Below are positions 1 through 6,932 of a stretch of DNA of 64,000 bases, in pieces. Within the stretch, counting starts at the first letter, position 1; every line of letters begins with the position of its first letter. This DNA is from JAXLWB01 sp046328715 (lineage in GTDB: Bacteria; Chloroflexota; Anaerolineae; Caldilineales; Caldilineaceae), in NCBI GenBank assembly GCA_046328715.1, contig JAXLWB010000028.1:1-64000 (forward strand), given 5' to 3'. A program made the translations under genes and the position numbers. The notes beneath the pieces were generated by a model. The model searched no databases, was not told where the DNA came from, and saw only the letters and a list, made by a program, of their open reading frames with translations.

Positions 1-161
1 TACGGACCAGTTATAGCAATGTTGCGCAAATTTGGAACCTTGAAGGCATGTTTGTCAGCATCATTTTTGGTTACATAAGGTTCGCTCGCACCCAGCATGG
101 CGAACATGCCTCCACCAATCGCTGGCTCATCGTGGCAGGCGGTACAGCCTGTGTTTATGAA
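1..161 (-). pseudogene. Di-haem cytochrome c peroxidase, C-terminal fragment (runs off window)
   Basis: Read on the minus strand this stretch encodes FINTGCTACHDEP, a class c haem-binding CxxCH site, followed by the typical MauG/CcpA ending with VPNLRNIAITGPY at the window edge. In this family the C-terminal haem domain carries exactly these motifs, and the enzyme reduces hydrogen peroxide in the periplasm. The frame is closed by a TAA (162-164) directly before FINTG, where the family has an uninterrupted helix. A second CxxCH (CLQCH) lies just upstream in a different frame, so the N-terminal part is decayed or frameshifted. The remaining protein lies outside the window. The family call is firm; that it is non-functional is an inference from the stop. 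Confidence 0.7.
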
Positions 162-367
162 TTACCCATCCAGTGAGATGACATTGTAGACAATGATTTT
201 CCGCAAGACTCATCTCCTTTGCTTCGTGAGTATAAACTATGGAACCCGCTTGTACCGATTGTATCCTCGTAAAATTCCCTGCGATTACGTAAAACCTGAT
301 GGCATTTGGCTCTGCACGTGTTACGTACAATCTGGTGCCAAGCATTGACGAGCAAGGAATACCTAGC

Positions 368-529
368 TCACGGGTTCTTGAAGAATCTTAAATAGAAAGC
401 TGCAAAAACCAGCACAATGCCGATATTTACCATGAGTCTTGCCCAAAACAGATTCCGAAAGAACAGTATATCTACGCCAACAATAACAGCGACCAACACC
501 AAAATGAAAATCACTACATAGATATTCAT
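368..529 (-). CDS. Small two-helix membrane protein, 53 residues
   Basis: The frame starts ATG at 529, follows an AGAGG-like ribosome site about 14 bases upstream, and ends TGA at 368-370. The product is almost all membrane: residues 3-24 (MNIYVVIFILVLVAVIVGVD) and 34-48 are hydrophobic, joined by a short aromatic-basic loop (FFRNLFWAR), and the tail is basic (RFFKNP). I do not recognise the family beyond the general look of small bacterial inner-membrane proteins that keep a short conserved loop between two helices. It stands alone between the peroxidase remnant and an immunity-like gene, in the same orientation as all genes of this island. Confidence 0.5.
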   Translation of the reverse strand: MNIYVVIFILVLVAVIVGVDILFFRNLFWARLMVNIGIVLVFAAFYLRFFKNP

Positions 530-605
530 AGGCAGTTCAATCCTCTTGTTGGTTGTAGGGGGTGTTTGCTGTGCGCTAGTCGCTCTGTATCATTTCAGAC
601 AGCCC

Positions 606-1121
606 TTAACAGTCGAACACCGACCAGCAGATCGCATTGCGCAGACGTTGATCATCTAGGACGAGCTCGCGGATCGCATCTGGCAACTGTGCACGCTGCC
701 AGTGGCATTCCCGACGACCGGCGGACTCGCTCTCTCGCTTGGGCGCAGCTGCCCGTACTGCCTTGATCGCATAGGCCGCCGCTCCGAGGTCGTGCGCGGC
801 GACATGGGCGACAACCGCCGCCTGGCCGGCAGCATACGCAGCAAAACGCGTTGCCCCCTTTAGATTCCTCGCAGCGCCCATTGCGTGACCGCCTAACGCG
901 CGTGTTTCCATCATTTTGCGTTCCCCACGTGTCCATGCTCGAACTGCTTCGATCGCCTGACGTGGGCGTGGATCATCTGGCCGCACCGACTCGAAGAAGT
1001 GCAGAACGTGCTCTGCGCACGCAGCCGCCCACAGGGCGAGAAGCTGATGATCCGAGTCTGTGAGCGTTCCCCCACGACGGATGGAGATCAAGCGCGGATC
1101 GCGGTCTTTCGGGAGGATCAT
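606..1121 (-). CDS. Putative immunity protein (Imm-5-like, alanine-rich helical)
   Basis: This 171-residue, alanine-rich, all-helical protein has the family pattern RGGTLTDSDHQLLALWAA near residue 16, CAEHVLHFFE, a PRQAIEAVRAW helix, and the repeated AAYAAGQAAVVAHVAAHDLG stretch. That order matches proteins annotated as 'putative immunity protein' (Imm-5-like). The proposed role, protection against a polymorphic toxin, is family annotation rather than proof, and no toxin gene lies beside it. Its GC content is clearly higher than that of its neighbours, suggesting separate acquisition. The last 30 residues (after RESESAGRR) diverge from the helical core. Confidence 0.55.
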   Translation of the reverse strand: MILPKDRDPRLISIRRGGTLTDSDHQLLALWAAACAEHVLHFFESVRPDDPRPRQAIEAVRAWTRGERKMMETRALGGHAMGAARNLKGATRFAAYAAGQAAVVAHVAAHDLGAAAYAIKAVRAAAPKRESESAGRRECHWQRAQLPDAIRELVLDDQRLRNAICWSVFDC

Positions 1122-1144
1122 GGTTACCCCTTAAATTGTTCATG

Positions 1145-1687
1145 TTAGCGCGGTAACCATATGCCAAGTTTATTGATTTTTGCTTCCTGTTCCGCGTTTT
1201 TATATGTACAAGATTGATAAGAATCTAGGTCCATGCCAGCCTCTACATATGCTGCAAATCCACTTTTGAGTTGTTCGAGGTTGACACTGGATAAATCTTC
1301 ATTATGGGTAGAGACCAAGGCAATCACGCTCTCCTTCTGTAAATCATCCGCATTCACCGAGCTTATTGTCACACGTAGATTCAGTAGAGTGTCTGACAAA
1401 TGCTGTTTTGATTGTATACCTACAGGCTCGCTCAAGGCGGGAGCGTTGATTCCAGTTAGATGAACTCTCTTTTTTGCTCCAAATTCATCTGCCAGAATAA
1501 ATGTGTCGCCATTGATCACCTCAACCGCGCTGCCAGACATCATAGTGTAGGCGGTACTCACCTTTCGAGGATCTCCGCAAGACTCAAGCGGACTTGCCTG
1601 ATACTTTCTGGATTGAAACAGAAAAAAGATGAAAATTGCTGCTACAATGACAATAAACCCTGTAACAAATACGGTTCTACGATTCAC
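1145..1687 (-). CDS. Membrane-anchored SNase-like protein, probably catalytically dead
   Basis: The 180-residue product starts with an N-terminal membrane anchor (residues 6-24, TGFIVIVAAIFIFFLF), then a staphylococcal-nuclease-like beta barrel: VEVINGDTFILADE, RVHLTGINAPAL, a central ALVSTHNEDLSSVNLEQLKSG, and the ending AEQEAKINKLGIWLPR, which is the usual C-terminal pattern of thermonucleases. In active enzymes the loop reads R-x-x-GIDAPE; here the aspartate is Asn and the glutamate is Ala, and the later catalytic arginine (DKYGR motif) is not visible. I infer a binding rather than cleaving role. It is transcribed with the genes on either side, gaps being 23 and 41 bp. Confidence 0.65.
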   Translation of the reverse strand: MNRRTVFVTGFIVIVAAIFIFFLFQSRKYQASPLESCGDPRKVSTAYTMMSGSAVEVINGDTFILADEFGAKKRVHLTGINAPALSEPVGIQSKQHLSDTLLNLRVTISSVNADDLQKESVIALVSTHNEDLSSVNLEQLKSGFAAYVEAGMDLDSYQSCTYKNAEQEAKINKLGIWLPR

Positions 1688-1728
1688 GTCGATTTTCCTA
1701 AGCGTGCTAACTCGTTACCCTGTTCGGC

Positions 1729-2235
1729 TCAATTACCAGCAAGCTTGATCGAAAGCTCAACGTCCCAAAGCAGCTTTCTCGGTTCAATCCGATAATCGGT
1801 CAGGTACGCTTCGTACCTACTTGTGTACGATTCCGCTTCGCCGGCAACCCGTGGATCGAAGGTGACCCCCTGCTCCTTCGCCCATTTCATGAGCGCCTGA
1901 TTCCCTCGAAGTCCGTTTCCTCGGTAGACCAACGTGGCATACTTCCCCTTCGGAAGCGAACCCGGTTGAATGCGTCCTTGACCAGCAAGACGGGAATTGG
2001 TCATCAACCCAGCTTCAACATCCATCATACTTTTCATGTCACAATGGTAATAGCGTAGAAAGTACGGGCCTTCCTCTGACAACCCGTTCTCCTTGCTCCA
2101 CTTCCGCAATTCCTTCAAAGCCTTTGTTGCTACGGCAAACATTCCATCGAAAGGCGTCTCAAACCGTATGCCGAGATAGGGTCTTTCGGGTTTATCAACA
2201 ATCGAGGCGGGCCCGATAATATTCTCTGCCTTCAT
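1729..2235 (-). CDS. GyrI-like / AraC effector-binding domain protein
   Basis: The 168-residue protein has the SRPBCC-like GyrI fold pattern: an opening beta strand IVDKPERPYLGIRFETPF, the helix MFAVATKALKELRKWSKENG, the strand GPYFLRYYHCD, a second half beginning with LPKGKYATLVYRG, the helix NQALMKWAKEQGV, and the ending YEAYLTDYRIEPRKLLWDVELSIKL. These domains bind small molecules, either alone or at the end of AraC regulators; here there is no DNA-binding part. It starts 22 bases after the stop of the DUF2200 gene, so the two are probably co-transcribed. The ligand cannot be told from sequence. Confidence 0.7.
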   Translation of the reverse strand: MKAENIIGPASIVDKPERPYLGIRFETPFDGMFAVATKALKELRKWSKENGLSEEGPYFLRYYHCDMKSMMDVEAGLMTNSRLAGQGRIQPGSLPKGKYATLVYRGNGLRGNQALMKWAKEQGVTFDPRVAGEAESYTSRYEAYLTDYRIEPRKLLWDVELSIKLAGN

Positions 2236-2257
2236 ACTATCCTCTCTGCGCAGCGCG

Positions 2258-2617
2258 TTACTTTCTCAGGATTTTCTCCATTGTTCTGCCTTTTGCCAAT
2301 TCATCAACCAATTTGTCGAGATAGCGAACCTTTTGGACTAGTTTATCCTCAATTTCTTCCACCCGACAACCGCAAATAACGCCAGTGATCTTCGATGCAT
2401 CAGGATTCAACTGTGGTGCTTGATCAAAAAAGGTCTCAAAATCACTTTTGGCATCAATATGCTGCTGCATTTCTTGCTTGTTGTAGCCTGTCAACCAAGA
2501 GATGATTTCATCCACTTCGGCTGCTGTGCGTCCTTTTTTCTCGACCTTTTGTACATAGAGTGGATAGACACCACCAAAGGCCATTTTATAGATTCTTTTG
2601 TTATTCGTATCGTTCAT
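2258..2617 (-). CDS. DUF2200 family protein
   Basis: The 119-residue protein matches DUF2200 along its full length: MAFGGVYPLYVQKVEKKGRT near the start, EVDEIISWLTGYN, a FETFFDQAPQLNP block, VICGCRVEEIEDKLVQ, and the highly conserved ending YLDKLVDELAKGRTMEKILRK. The family is small, helical and without known function; it is common in soil bacteria and often lies among mobile accessory genes. Length and ends are normal for the family, so the gene appears intact. It lies between the DinB remnant and the GyrI-like gene, all in one direction. Confidence 0.85.
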   Translation of the reverse strand: MNDTNNKRIYKMAFGGVYPLYVQKVEKKGRTAAEVDEIISWLTGYNKQEMQQHIDAKSDFETFFDQAPQLNPDASKITGVICGCRVEEIEDKLVQKVRYLDKLVDELAKGRTMEKILRK

Positions 2618-2681
2618 CGTTTTTGTTCCTCTGTATTATGACTCGATATGGGGGAGAACTGTAATAATAAAGCACTTGACC

Positions 2682-3010
2682 TCACATCTCTTTGCCGGTT
2701 ATGTCCTTATCTTCCATTTCCCATGCATGGTCTAGGGTGTGAAAGGCGGTGTGTCGGATCAGGAAACGAAGTGGCCATTTCGCCATCTTGCCAGCCAACT
2801 TGTCCTGGGCGTGGTATTCCCGGATTGCCTGGCAATAGGCAGCGCGATGCGCTTGCAGCCCCTCATCGGTCAGCATGGCACCGTCGGGGGTGAGCACACC
2901 GATCATCTTTGCCCAATTTTGATCCGCAGCAAAGGTGTGGCGGACGATATGGTCTCGATTCGGTCAGTCACGGCTTCCTCCAGTCAAATAATGTCGGCAG
3001 TTGCTCTTTC
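2682..3010 (-). pseudogene. DinB-like four-helix protein, frameshifted remnant
   Basis: The C-terminal part is clear: RHTAFHTLDHAWEMEDKD is the last helix of a DinB-superfamily protein, preceded in the same frame by DHIVRHTFAADQNWAKMIG. Further upstream the frame breaks: a GTG with a good GGAGG site at 2971 starts only MTDRIET in another frame, and ALIELKEQLPTLFDW lies in yet another before 2990. At least two frame changes are therefore needed to rebuild an N-terminus. DinB-like proteins are metal-binding, often thiol-dependent transferases. It overlaps the stop of the S51 peptidase gene upstream. Confidence 0.5.
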
Positions 3011-3017
3011 AACTCGA

Positions 3018-3683
3018 TTAGGGCGTTAACTGTTTCCAGTAGCCCTCGGAGACAACTTCGACATTGCCGTCCACTACTTTGATGGCGGTCTGTTCGTCGA
3101 TGGCGTAGGACGGGACGCCGATGTCAGCGGCCCAGCGCTCTGCGTCAGCCAGGGTGTTGGTTGGAAAAGCGTTCAGGTGCGGGAAGATAGAGAAGTCTAC
3201 TATTCCCAAAGTGCGGTCGTCCGGTGCGGATCGCCACTCCACGAAGTAGCGACCGATGCGGGGAGTCATCACCATGCTGCCGGCGCTCACACCCACCCAA
3301 ACGGTCTCGGACAGAGATGGCAGGAGGTCGGCCAGCCCGGATTCCCGCATCCAGTGGCACAGGTAGGTGGCGTCGCCGCCGTCCACGAGCAAAACATCAG
3401 CCTCTCGGACCCAGGGTACCCAGCGTTCCTCGCCGATGGTGGGCAGTGCAGTGAGTTCAAGGAGTCCCACCGACTTCCAACCTAGGCCGACCATGTGGTG
3501 CCAGGGAGGCCCGCCAACGACGAAGCCGCGCGCCGAGGCTGGCCCACACATCGGGTGGCCCCATTGCGCCGTCGGGATACAGAGCGCGTTGGACTCGGTG
3601 ATCGGCTTACCCAGCAGGTCGACCAGTGCAGCGCGGATGCTGGGGTTCGTGACGCCCCCAGACGTGAGCAGGTATTTCATCAT
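3018..3683 (-). CDS. Peptidase S51 (dipeptidase E-like), class I glutamine-amidotransferase fold
   Basis: The 221-residue protein has the S51 layout: an N-terminal strand MKYLLTSGGVTNPSI, the nucleotide-like loop ADVLLVDGGDATYLCHWM, the nucleophile elbow VWVGVSAGSMVMTP with the presumed catalytic serine in GVSAGS, then FSIFPHLNAFP and an ending AIDEQTAIKVVDGNVEVVSEG. Known S51 enzymes cleave dipeptides with N-terminal Asp (PepE) or cyanophycin; the substrate here is not known. The start is supported by AAGGAGAGGA directly before ATG-ATG. It is the best-conserved gene of the left island and appears intact. Confidence 0.8.
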   Translation of the reverse strand: MMKYLLTSGGVTNPSIRAALVDLLGKPITESNALCIPTAQWGHPMCGPASARGFVVGGPPWHHMVGLGWKSVGLLELTALPTIGEERWVPWVREADVLLVDGGDATYLCHWMRESGLADLLPSLSETVWVGVSAGSMVMTPRIGRYFVEWRSAPDDRTLGIVDFSIFPHLNAFPTNTLADAERWAADIGVPSYAIDEQTAIKVVDGNVEVVSEGYWKQLTP

Positions 3684-3727
3684 TCCTCTCCTTGATGATT
3701 TCGTTGATTACAACTTGCCTGTTGAAA

Positions 3728-4210
3728 CTACTCGGTTAATTCCAAAAGCAGTTCTTCAATTTCTTGGCCACGAGCGTTCGCAAACCCTTTAGACTCGCCA
3801 ATAATTTCAAAACCACATTTCTCTAAAACTCGACGCGATTTGAGATTGTCTTTGGCGACTCGTGCATAAATCGGGCGAGTTTGATTTATGCACGCTAAAA
3901 ACTCTTTAAGTGCCCATGTCGCAAGGCCCTTACCCCAATACTCTTTCCCAAGCCAATAAGTAACTTCTGGTTTGCCTTCCTCTTCATAACTCGAAACACT
4001 TCCTGCAACCTGCCCATCAAAGAGGATGGTCTGGATCATATTGGTTTTATCTGCCAGAATTCTGTGCCAATGTTCCATAAATGCGGCTTGGTTGGTCGGG
4101 TCTTTTGCGGTGAAAGCTGCCATGATATTTGCTTCTTGATCCAGTTGATGCGCAAAAAAGATAGGCAGGTCATCCTTTACAACATTGCGCAGAAGCAGTT
4201 CGTTTGTCAT
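3728..4210 (-). CDS. GNAT family N-acetyltransferase (RimJ-like)
   Basis: I start this at MTNELLLRNVV (ATG 4210) because GGAGGAGAAAGAG lies just upstream; the frame is open further but without support. The 160-residue product has an N-terminal LRNVVKDDLPIFFAHQLD helix, the sheet PEVTYWLGKEYWGKGLATWAL containing the acetyl-CoA loop (WGKGLATWAL), and the ending YARVAKDNLKSRRVLEKCGF typical of RimJ/RimL-like enzymes. Such proteins acetylate amino groups of small molecules or proteins. Nothing indicates the acceptor. It lies downstream of the promoter/terminator block at 4.27-4.67 kb. Confidence 0.8.
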   Translation of the reverse strand: MTNELLLRNVVKDDLPIFFAHQLDQEANIMAAFTAKDPTNQAAFMEHWHRILADKTNMIQTILFDGQVAGSVSSYEEEGKPEVTYWLGKEYWGKGLATWALKEFLACINQTRPIYARVAKDNLKSRRVLEKCGFEIIGESKGFANARGQEIEELLLELTE

Positions 4211-4267
4211 AACTCTTTCTCCTCCTGACTCCGTATGTGCGATATGAGCGTTTATCATAAGCGCCAC

Positions 4268-4304
4268 CCCAAATAAAAACAAAGCCGGGTGAGTCTACTC
4301 GGCG
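4268..4304 (-). terminator. Hairpin terminator, diverged copy of the island repeat
   Basis: GCCGGGTGA-GTC-TACTCGGC (4284-4303) forms a hairpin that on the minus strand runs into a T-rich tract (TTTGTTTTTATTTG). It is the most diverged of six related hairpins in the island and closes the short unit started by the promoter at 4571-4599. Confidence 0.65.
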
Positions 4305-4565
4305 TGTCGGTTATCGGGGCGTTGAAAGGCAGGGAATGGTCTCATTCGATCCCTATGGGTTAGGTGCCAAGTGCCTAGAAGAAGGCCATCGACTTCGAGA
4401 GAACAGCGACCGAGAGGTGGGTGGTTACTTGTTTGATCATGAATTTCCCCGTTGAGTGGTAGGTTATGAGGATGTTCGTGGCGGCCTAACGATAACTCTG
4501 CTGATTGCCGAAGCTTGACCAAATGGGGACAAGCTGTCATGGTATGACTTAGAACGAATGTTCGT
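4305..4565 (-). other. Short transcription unit without a convincing gene
   Basis: This roughly 260-base stretch lies between a near-perfect promoter and a hairpin terminator, both pointing left. The only long frame (stop near 4295) would start inside the promoter itself, and its product is low in sense and Pro/His rich. A separate short frame MIKQVTTHLSVAVLSKSMAFF, stop TAG, looks like the first strand and helix of a glyoxalase/VOC domain and may be a relic. The unit may therefore be a decayed gene still transcribed, or a small RNA. Confidence 0.35.
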
Positions 4566-4570
4566 GCTGC

Positions 4571-4599
4571 ATTATAGCGGCTTTGCATATCCTTGTCAA
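4571..4599 (-). promoter_or_regulatory. Sigma-70-type promoter, TTGACA-17-TATAAT
   Basis: On the minus strand the -35 box TTGACA (4594-4599) and the -10 box TATAAT (4571-4576) are both consensus, with a 17-base spacer. It is one of a set of promoters placed just next to repeat hairpins, and reads into the 4305-4565 unit. Confidence 0.75.
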
Positions 4600-4633
4600 T
4601 CAGAATTTACCCTAACTGCCACCATGCTATTCC

Positions 4634-4673
4634 CAACAAAAAACAAAGCCGAGTGATCGCCACTCGGCTTGTT
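4634..4673 (-). terminator. Hairpin terminator (island repeat copy)
   Basis: GCCGAGTG-ATCGC-CACTCGGC (4648-4668), extended by AACAAA/TTGTT, followed on the minus strand by TTTGTTTTTTGTTGGG. The layout is that of an intrinsic terminator for the acetyltransferase and methyltransferase genes to the right. Near-identical copies lie at 6.45, 9.97, 11.33 and 12.05 kb. Confidence 0.8.
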
Positions 4674-4679
4674 GATTAC

Positions 4680-4830
4680 AGAATAGGCTTGGCGTTGCCA
4701 GTTTCAGAAGAACTTCTGGATGTTGCGAGCAATGCGTAGAAGCATTGGCTTGGAACCGATGAGCTGGTTTCTGCCTTGTTGGCAATCTACAATGTGCGCA
4801 ATCTGCTGCTCATTTAGCATTTGGGCTTCC
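4680..4830 (-). pseudogene. Remnant of HigA-type antitoxin 3' end
   Basis: Translated on the minus strand the stretch gives QQGRNQLIGSKPMLLRIA then QKFF and a stop at 4704, which lines up with EQGRRQPVGSARMLLRIAQQ and the end of the intact antitoxin at 11369-11656. Upstream, the part matching 'RTLQDWEQG' is interrupted by a TAG. The match continues through the hairpin repeat that follows. This shows the boundary block descends from a whole toxin-antitoxin module rather than from a terminator alone. Confidence 0.7.
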
Positions 4831-4847
4831 GATTTGCGTTGTAGAAC

Positions 4848-5450
4848 TCACTTGCGCGCTGCTCGGTACAATGACCAGATGCTAAGTCGAGTCTCGGGCA
4901 CCTCAAATTTCTCCTGACAGGCAAAACCATAATGTTCGTAAAGCGGGACATTGGAAGGAGTCATAGTTTCTGTATACACACTGTACCGTTCCGCATCTGC
5001 CTTGGCAAGGATAGGCTTGATAAGTTGTGATGCAAGGCCTTTACCTTGTGCAGCAGGGATAACGCCAATCGTGCTGAGATAATAGTGCGGAGCAGAAGCA
5101 TACTGTTTGTGCATTCTATCAAACTGCGCAAAGATTGGAATAACACGAGGAAATGCACGCATGAAGGGACTAAACAGCAACTTTAGCATGTACTGATTGA
5201 TGAATGTCCACCAGCCACGCGTGCGAGCATTCGGTGGTTGCCAGATTGCAACGCCCTCCAACGGATTGTCAATCCCATAAACCTGATCGTTATAGGCATA
5301 ATAGGGCATCGTGGCACGAAAAGAGCAGAACAATGCTTTATGCCGCTCAGCGACATCAGGGAGCAAATAGAGCCATAATGGATCGTCAGCAAAAGCATTT
5401 GCCAGCACCTTTGCTGCTTCATCACTTTGTTCAATTCGAAGTAGTTGCAT
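4848..5450 (-). CDS. GNAT family N-acetyltransferase
   Basis: The protein (about 200 residues from ATG 5450; an upstream TTG at 5504 is possible) begins MQLLRIEQSDEAAKVLANAFADDPLW, a common opening of this GNAT group, has VAIWQPPNARTRGWW in the middle, and the acetyl-CoA motif LSTIGVIPAAQGKGLASQLIKPIL (key residues Q-x-x-G-x-G/A around VIPAAQGKGLA). It ends with VYTETMTPSNVPLYEHYGF. Members of this group are often found near resistance genes; the acceptor is unknown. It is probably co-transcribed with the methyltransferase upstream, 84 bp away. Confidence 0.8.
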   Translation of the reverse strand: MQLLRIEQSDEAAKVLANAFADDPLWLYLLPDVAERHKALFCSFRATMPYYAYNDQVYGIDNPLEGVAIWQPPNARTRGWWTFINQYMLKLLFSPFMRAFPRVIPIFAQFDRMHKQYASAPHYYLSTIGVIPAAQGKGLASQLIKPILAKADAERYSVYTETMTPSNVPLYEHYGFACQEKFEVPETRLSIWSLYRAARK

Positions 5451-5534
5451 AGTCTCGGGTATAGGTACAAGATCCTGTGGGTAGAATTTGCCTTGAAATT
5501 GCAAATCGTGAGAGATGCTTTGCCGAAAATGCTA

Positions 5535-6401
5535 TCACTTGTGAACTTTACCCACGGTCAATGTGAACATCTCTCTGTAGTTTGCATCTGGATCGCTCAT
5601 GATTTCAGCAGCACTATCTGCAATCGTTTGCCATGCCCTTTTGTCTTCGTCGCTCAGATTCAAGACTTGTGCCAAACCTCCAAGTGCCTGGAGCGTTCCA
5701 ATCGCATAATCAAGCGCAAAAGGTTCCATCGGTGCTGTTCTTTCCACAATATACGTTCGGCGCTGTAAGATTTCCATATCCTGCTTTCGTAACCAGCGAG
5801 ACATAATAGGACTTCGCAAAACGCCGACTGTGTTAACATGCCCACTCTCAATCAGAGCTTCGCCAAGACGCCACATTAACACCATGTCTACTGGATGAAT
5901 TTGTGTCAAAGCTGTGTCATATTCCTTGATCGCAACTAATCCATCTTCGCGAACCACTCTCTTGAACTCTGCCATCATTTGATCCATCTCTTGATCCGTC
6001 AAATATTGAGTGACATTGGCGCACCAAATCGCATCGAAGCTATTATCTGGGAACGGTAAGCTGGTTATAGAGCCGAGCTGAGCTTTCACATTTACAAAAG
6101 ATGGATCATATCCCTTTTGCATTTCTATTGTCTCAATTGTCTCAGGTGCATGATCATAGGCTGTCACTTCGCCAGTGTTGCCTACAAATACAGACAGTTG
6201 CCAAGTAAAAACACCAGTTCCGCAACCAGCATCTAATACTTTCCACCCATCCTTAAATCCAACATCACGCAAACTCTGATCGTATTCCTGCTTTGCGAGT
6301 AGATAGTGCTCATCCAGATGTAGTGTGTTAGAGCCATATTGCCCTTGTGAGTTTTCAGATGCTACAGGAATTTCTTGACTGTCGGTTTGAAGATTGGACA
6401 T
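5535..6401 (-). CDS. Class I SAM-dependent methyltransferase
   Basis: Starting at ATG 6401 (AAGGAAAAATC before it), the 288-residue protein has motif I VLDAGCGTGVFTWQLS, an acidic motif II VTAYDHAPE, the motif IV region LPFPDNSFDAIWCANV, and VREDGLVAIKEYD. This is the Ubi/menaquinone-type Rossmann methyltransferase core, followed by about 100 helical residues that may form the substrate lid. The acceptor is unknown. The upstream region contains the island hairpin at 6436-6470, so the gene is separated from the zinc-ribbon gene to the right by a terminator. Confidence 0.8.
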   Translation of the reverse strand: MSNLQTDSQEIPVASENSQGQYGSNTLHLDEHYLLAKQEYDQSLRDVGFKDGWKVLDAGCGTGVFTWQLSVFVGNTGEVTAYDHAPETIETIEMQKGYDPSFVNVKAQLGSITSLPFPDNSFDAIWCANVTQYLTDQEMDQMMAEFKRVVREDGLVAIKEYDTALTQIHPVDMVLMWRLGEALIESGHVNTVGVLRSPIMSRWLRKQDMEILQRRTYIVERTAPMEPFALDYAIGTLQALGGLAQVLNLSDEDKRAWQTIADSAAEIMSDPDANYREMFTLTVGKVHK

Positions 6402-6435
6402 GATTTTTCCTTGAGTTGGTAATATAGTTGTTATT

Positions 6436-6470
6436 GCAAAACAAAGTCGAGTGATCGCCACTCGACTTGT
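6436..6470 (-). terminator. Hairpin terminator (island repeat copy)
   Basis: GTCGAGTG-ATCGC-CACTCGAC (6446-6466) followed on the minus strand by TTTGTTTTGC. Both arms have changed together compared with the 4.65-kb copy (C-G to T-A pair), a compensatory change showing that pairing is kept. Confidence 0.75.
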
Positions 6471-6560
6471 CGGTTACTGGAGTTGTTTGACTACGCAAGT
6501 TCCAGCGCAGTTCCTGGATAATAGTGGACGATGCACAGAGCATCAATAGGGCTGACATTT
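6470..6560 (-). pseudogene. Remnant of HigA-type antitoxin 3' end
   Basis: The minus-strand sequence aligns base by base with the last 60 bases of the intact antitoxin gene and its 3' flank (CTGGAACTT then TAG, then a matching AACTCCAGTAACCGACAAG stretch), but the reading frame is lost. It is the second decayed copy of the boundary block. Confidence 0.65.
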
Positions 6561-6651
6561 TGAGAAGCCGAATGCCTGCCGTTCAGCCGCCGCGAGCGCT
6601 GGCCATTGCTCTCAAAAGAGCGACTCTCTTGAACGGCACTGAGTTGATTTG

Positions 6652-6900
6652 CTACGGCACACCTGGCTGCTCGCTTTTGAGCTGTTGGTAATGCTGCAAG
6701 TCCTCCTCACTAAAATCGACAGCAAGTTGGAGATGCTTGCAGTGAATGCAACCGTAGGCGTGGACATTACGAGTGCCAAATCCGAACATACTTCTCCAGA
6801 TCGAGACCTCTTCAGGCTTAAAGACGATCGTGCCTCCGCCCGAAGTCTCCATCAGAGTGCCTTCAACAAGAGCGTCACTACCACATGCTACACATTTCAT
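6652..6900 (-). CDS. Small zinc-ribbon protein
   Basis: The 82-residue product has two CxxC knuckles, MKCVACGSD at the start and YGCIHCKHLQ at residues 49-58, with a strand-rich middle (TIVFKPEEVSIWRSMFGFG) and an acidic helical tail DFSEEDLQHYQQL. This is the layout of a small zinc-binding protein found beside unrelated genes in many bacteria; no enzyme motif is present. It lies 32 bp downstream of the metallopeptidase, and the antitoxin remnant and hairpin terminator follow it. Confidence 0.65.
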   Translation of the reverse strand: MKCVACGSDALVEGTLMETSGGGTIVFKPEEVSIWRSMFGFGTRNVHAYGCIHCKHLQLAVDFSEEDLQHYQQLKSEQPGVP

Positions 6901-6932
6901 GCTCCGAATCTCCTTATTCCCTTCTTCTTCGA

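Noticed and set aside
4295..4588. 97-residue frame at 4.3-4.6 kb
   Set aside because: Its first ATG lies within the promoter, so it would not be in the message, and the product resembles nothing.
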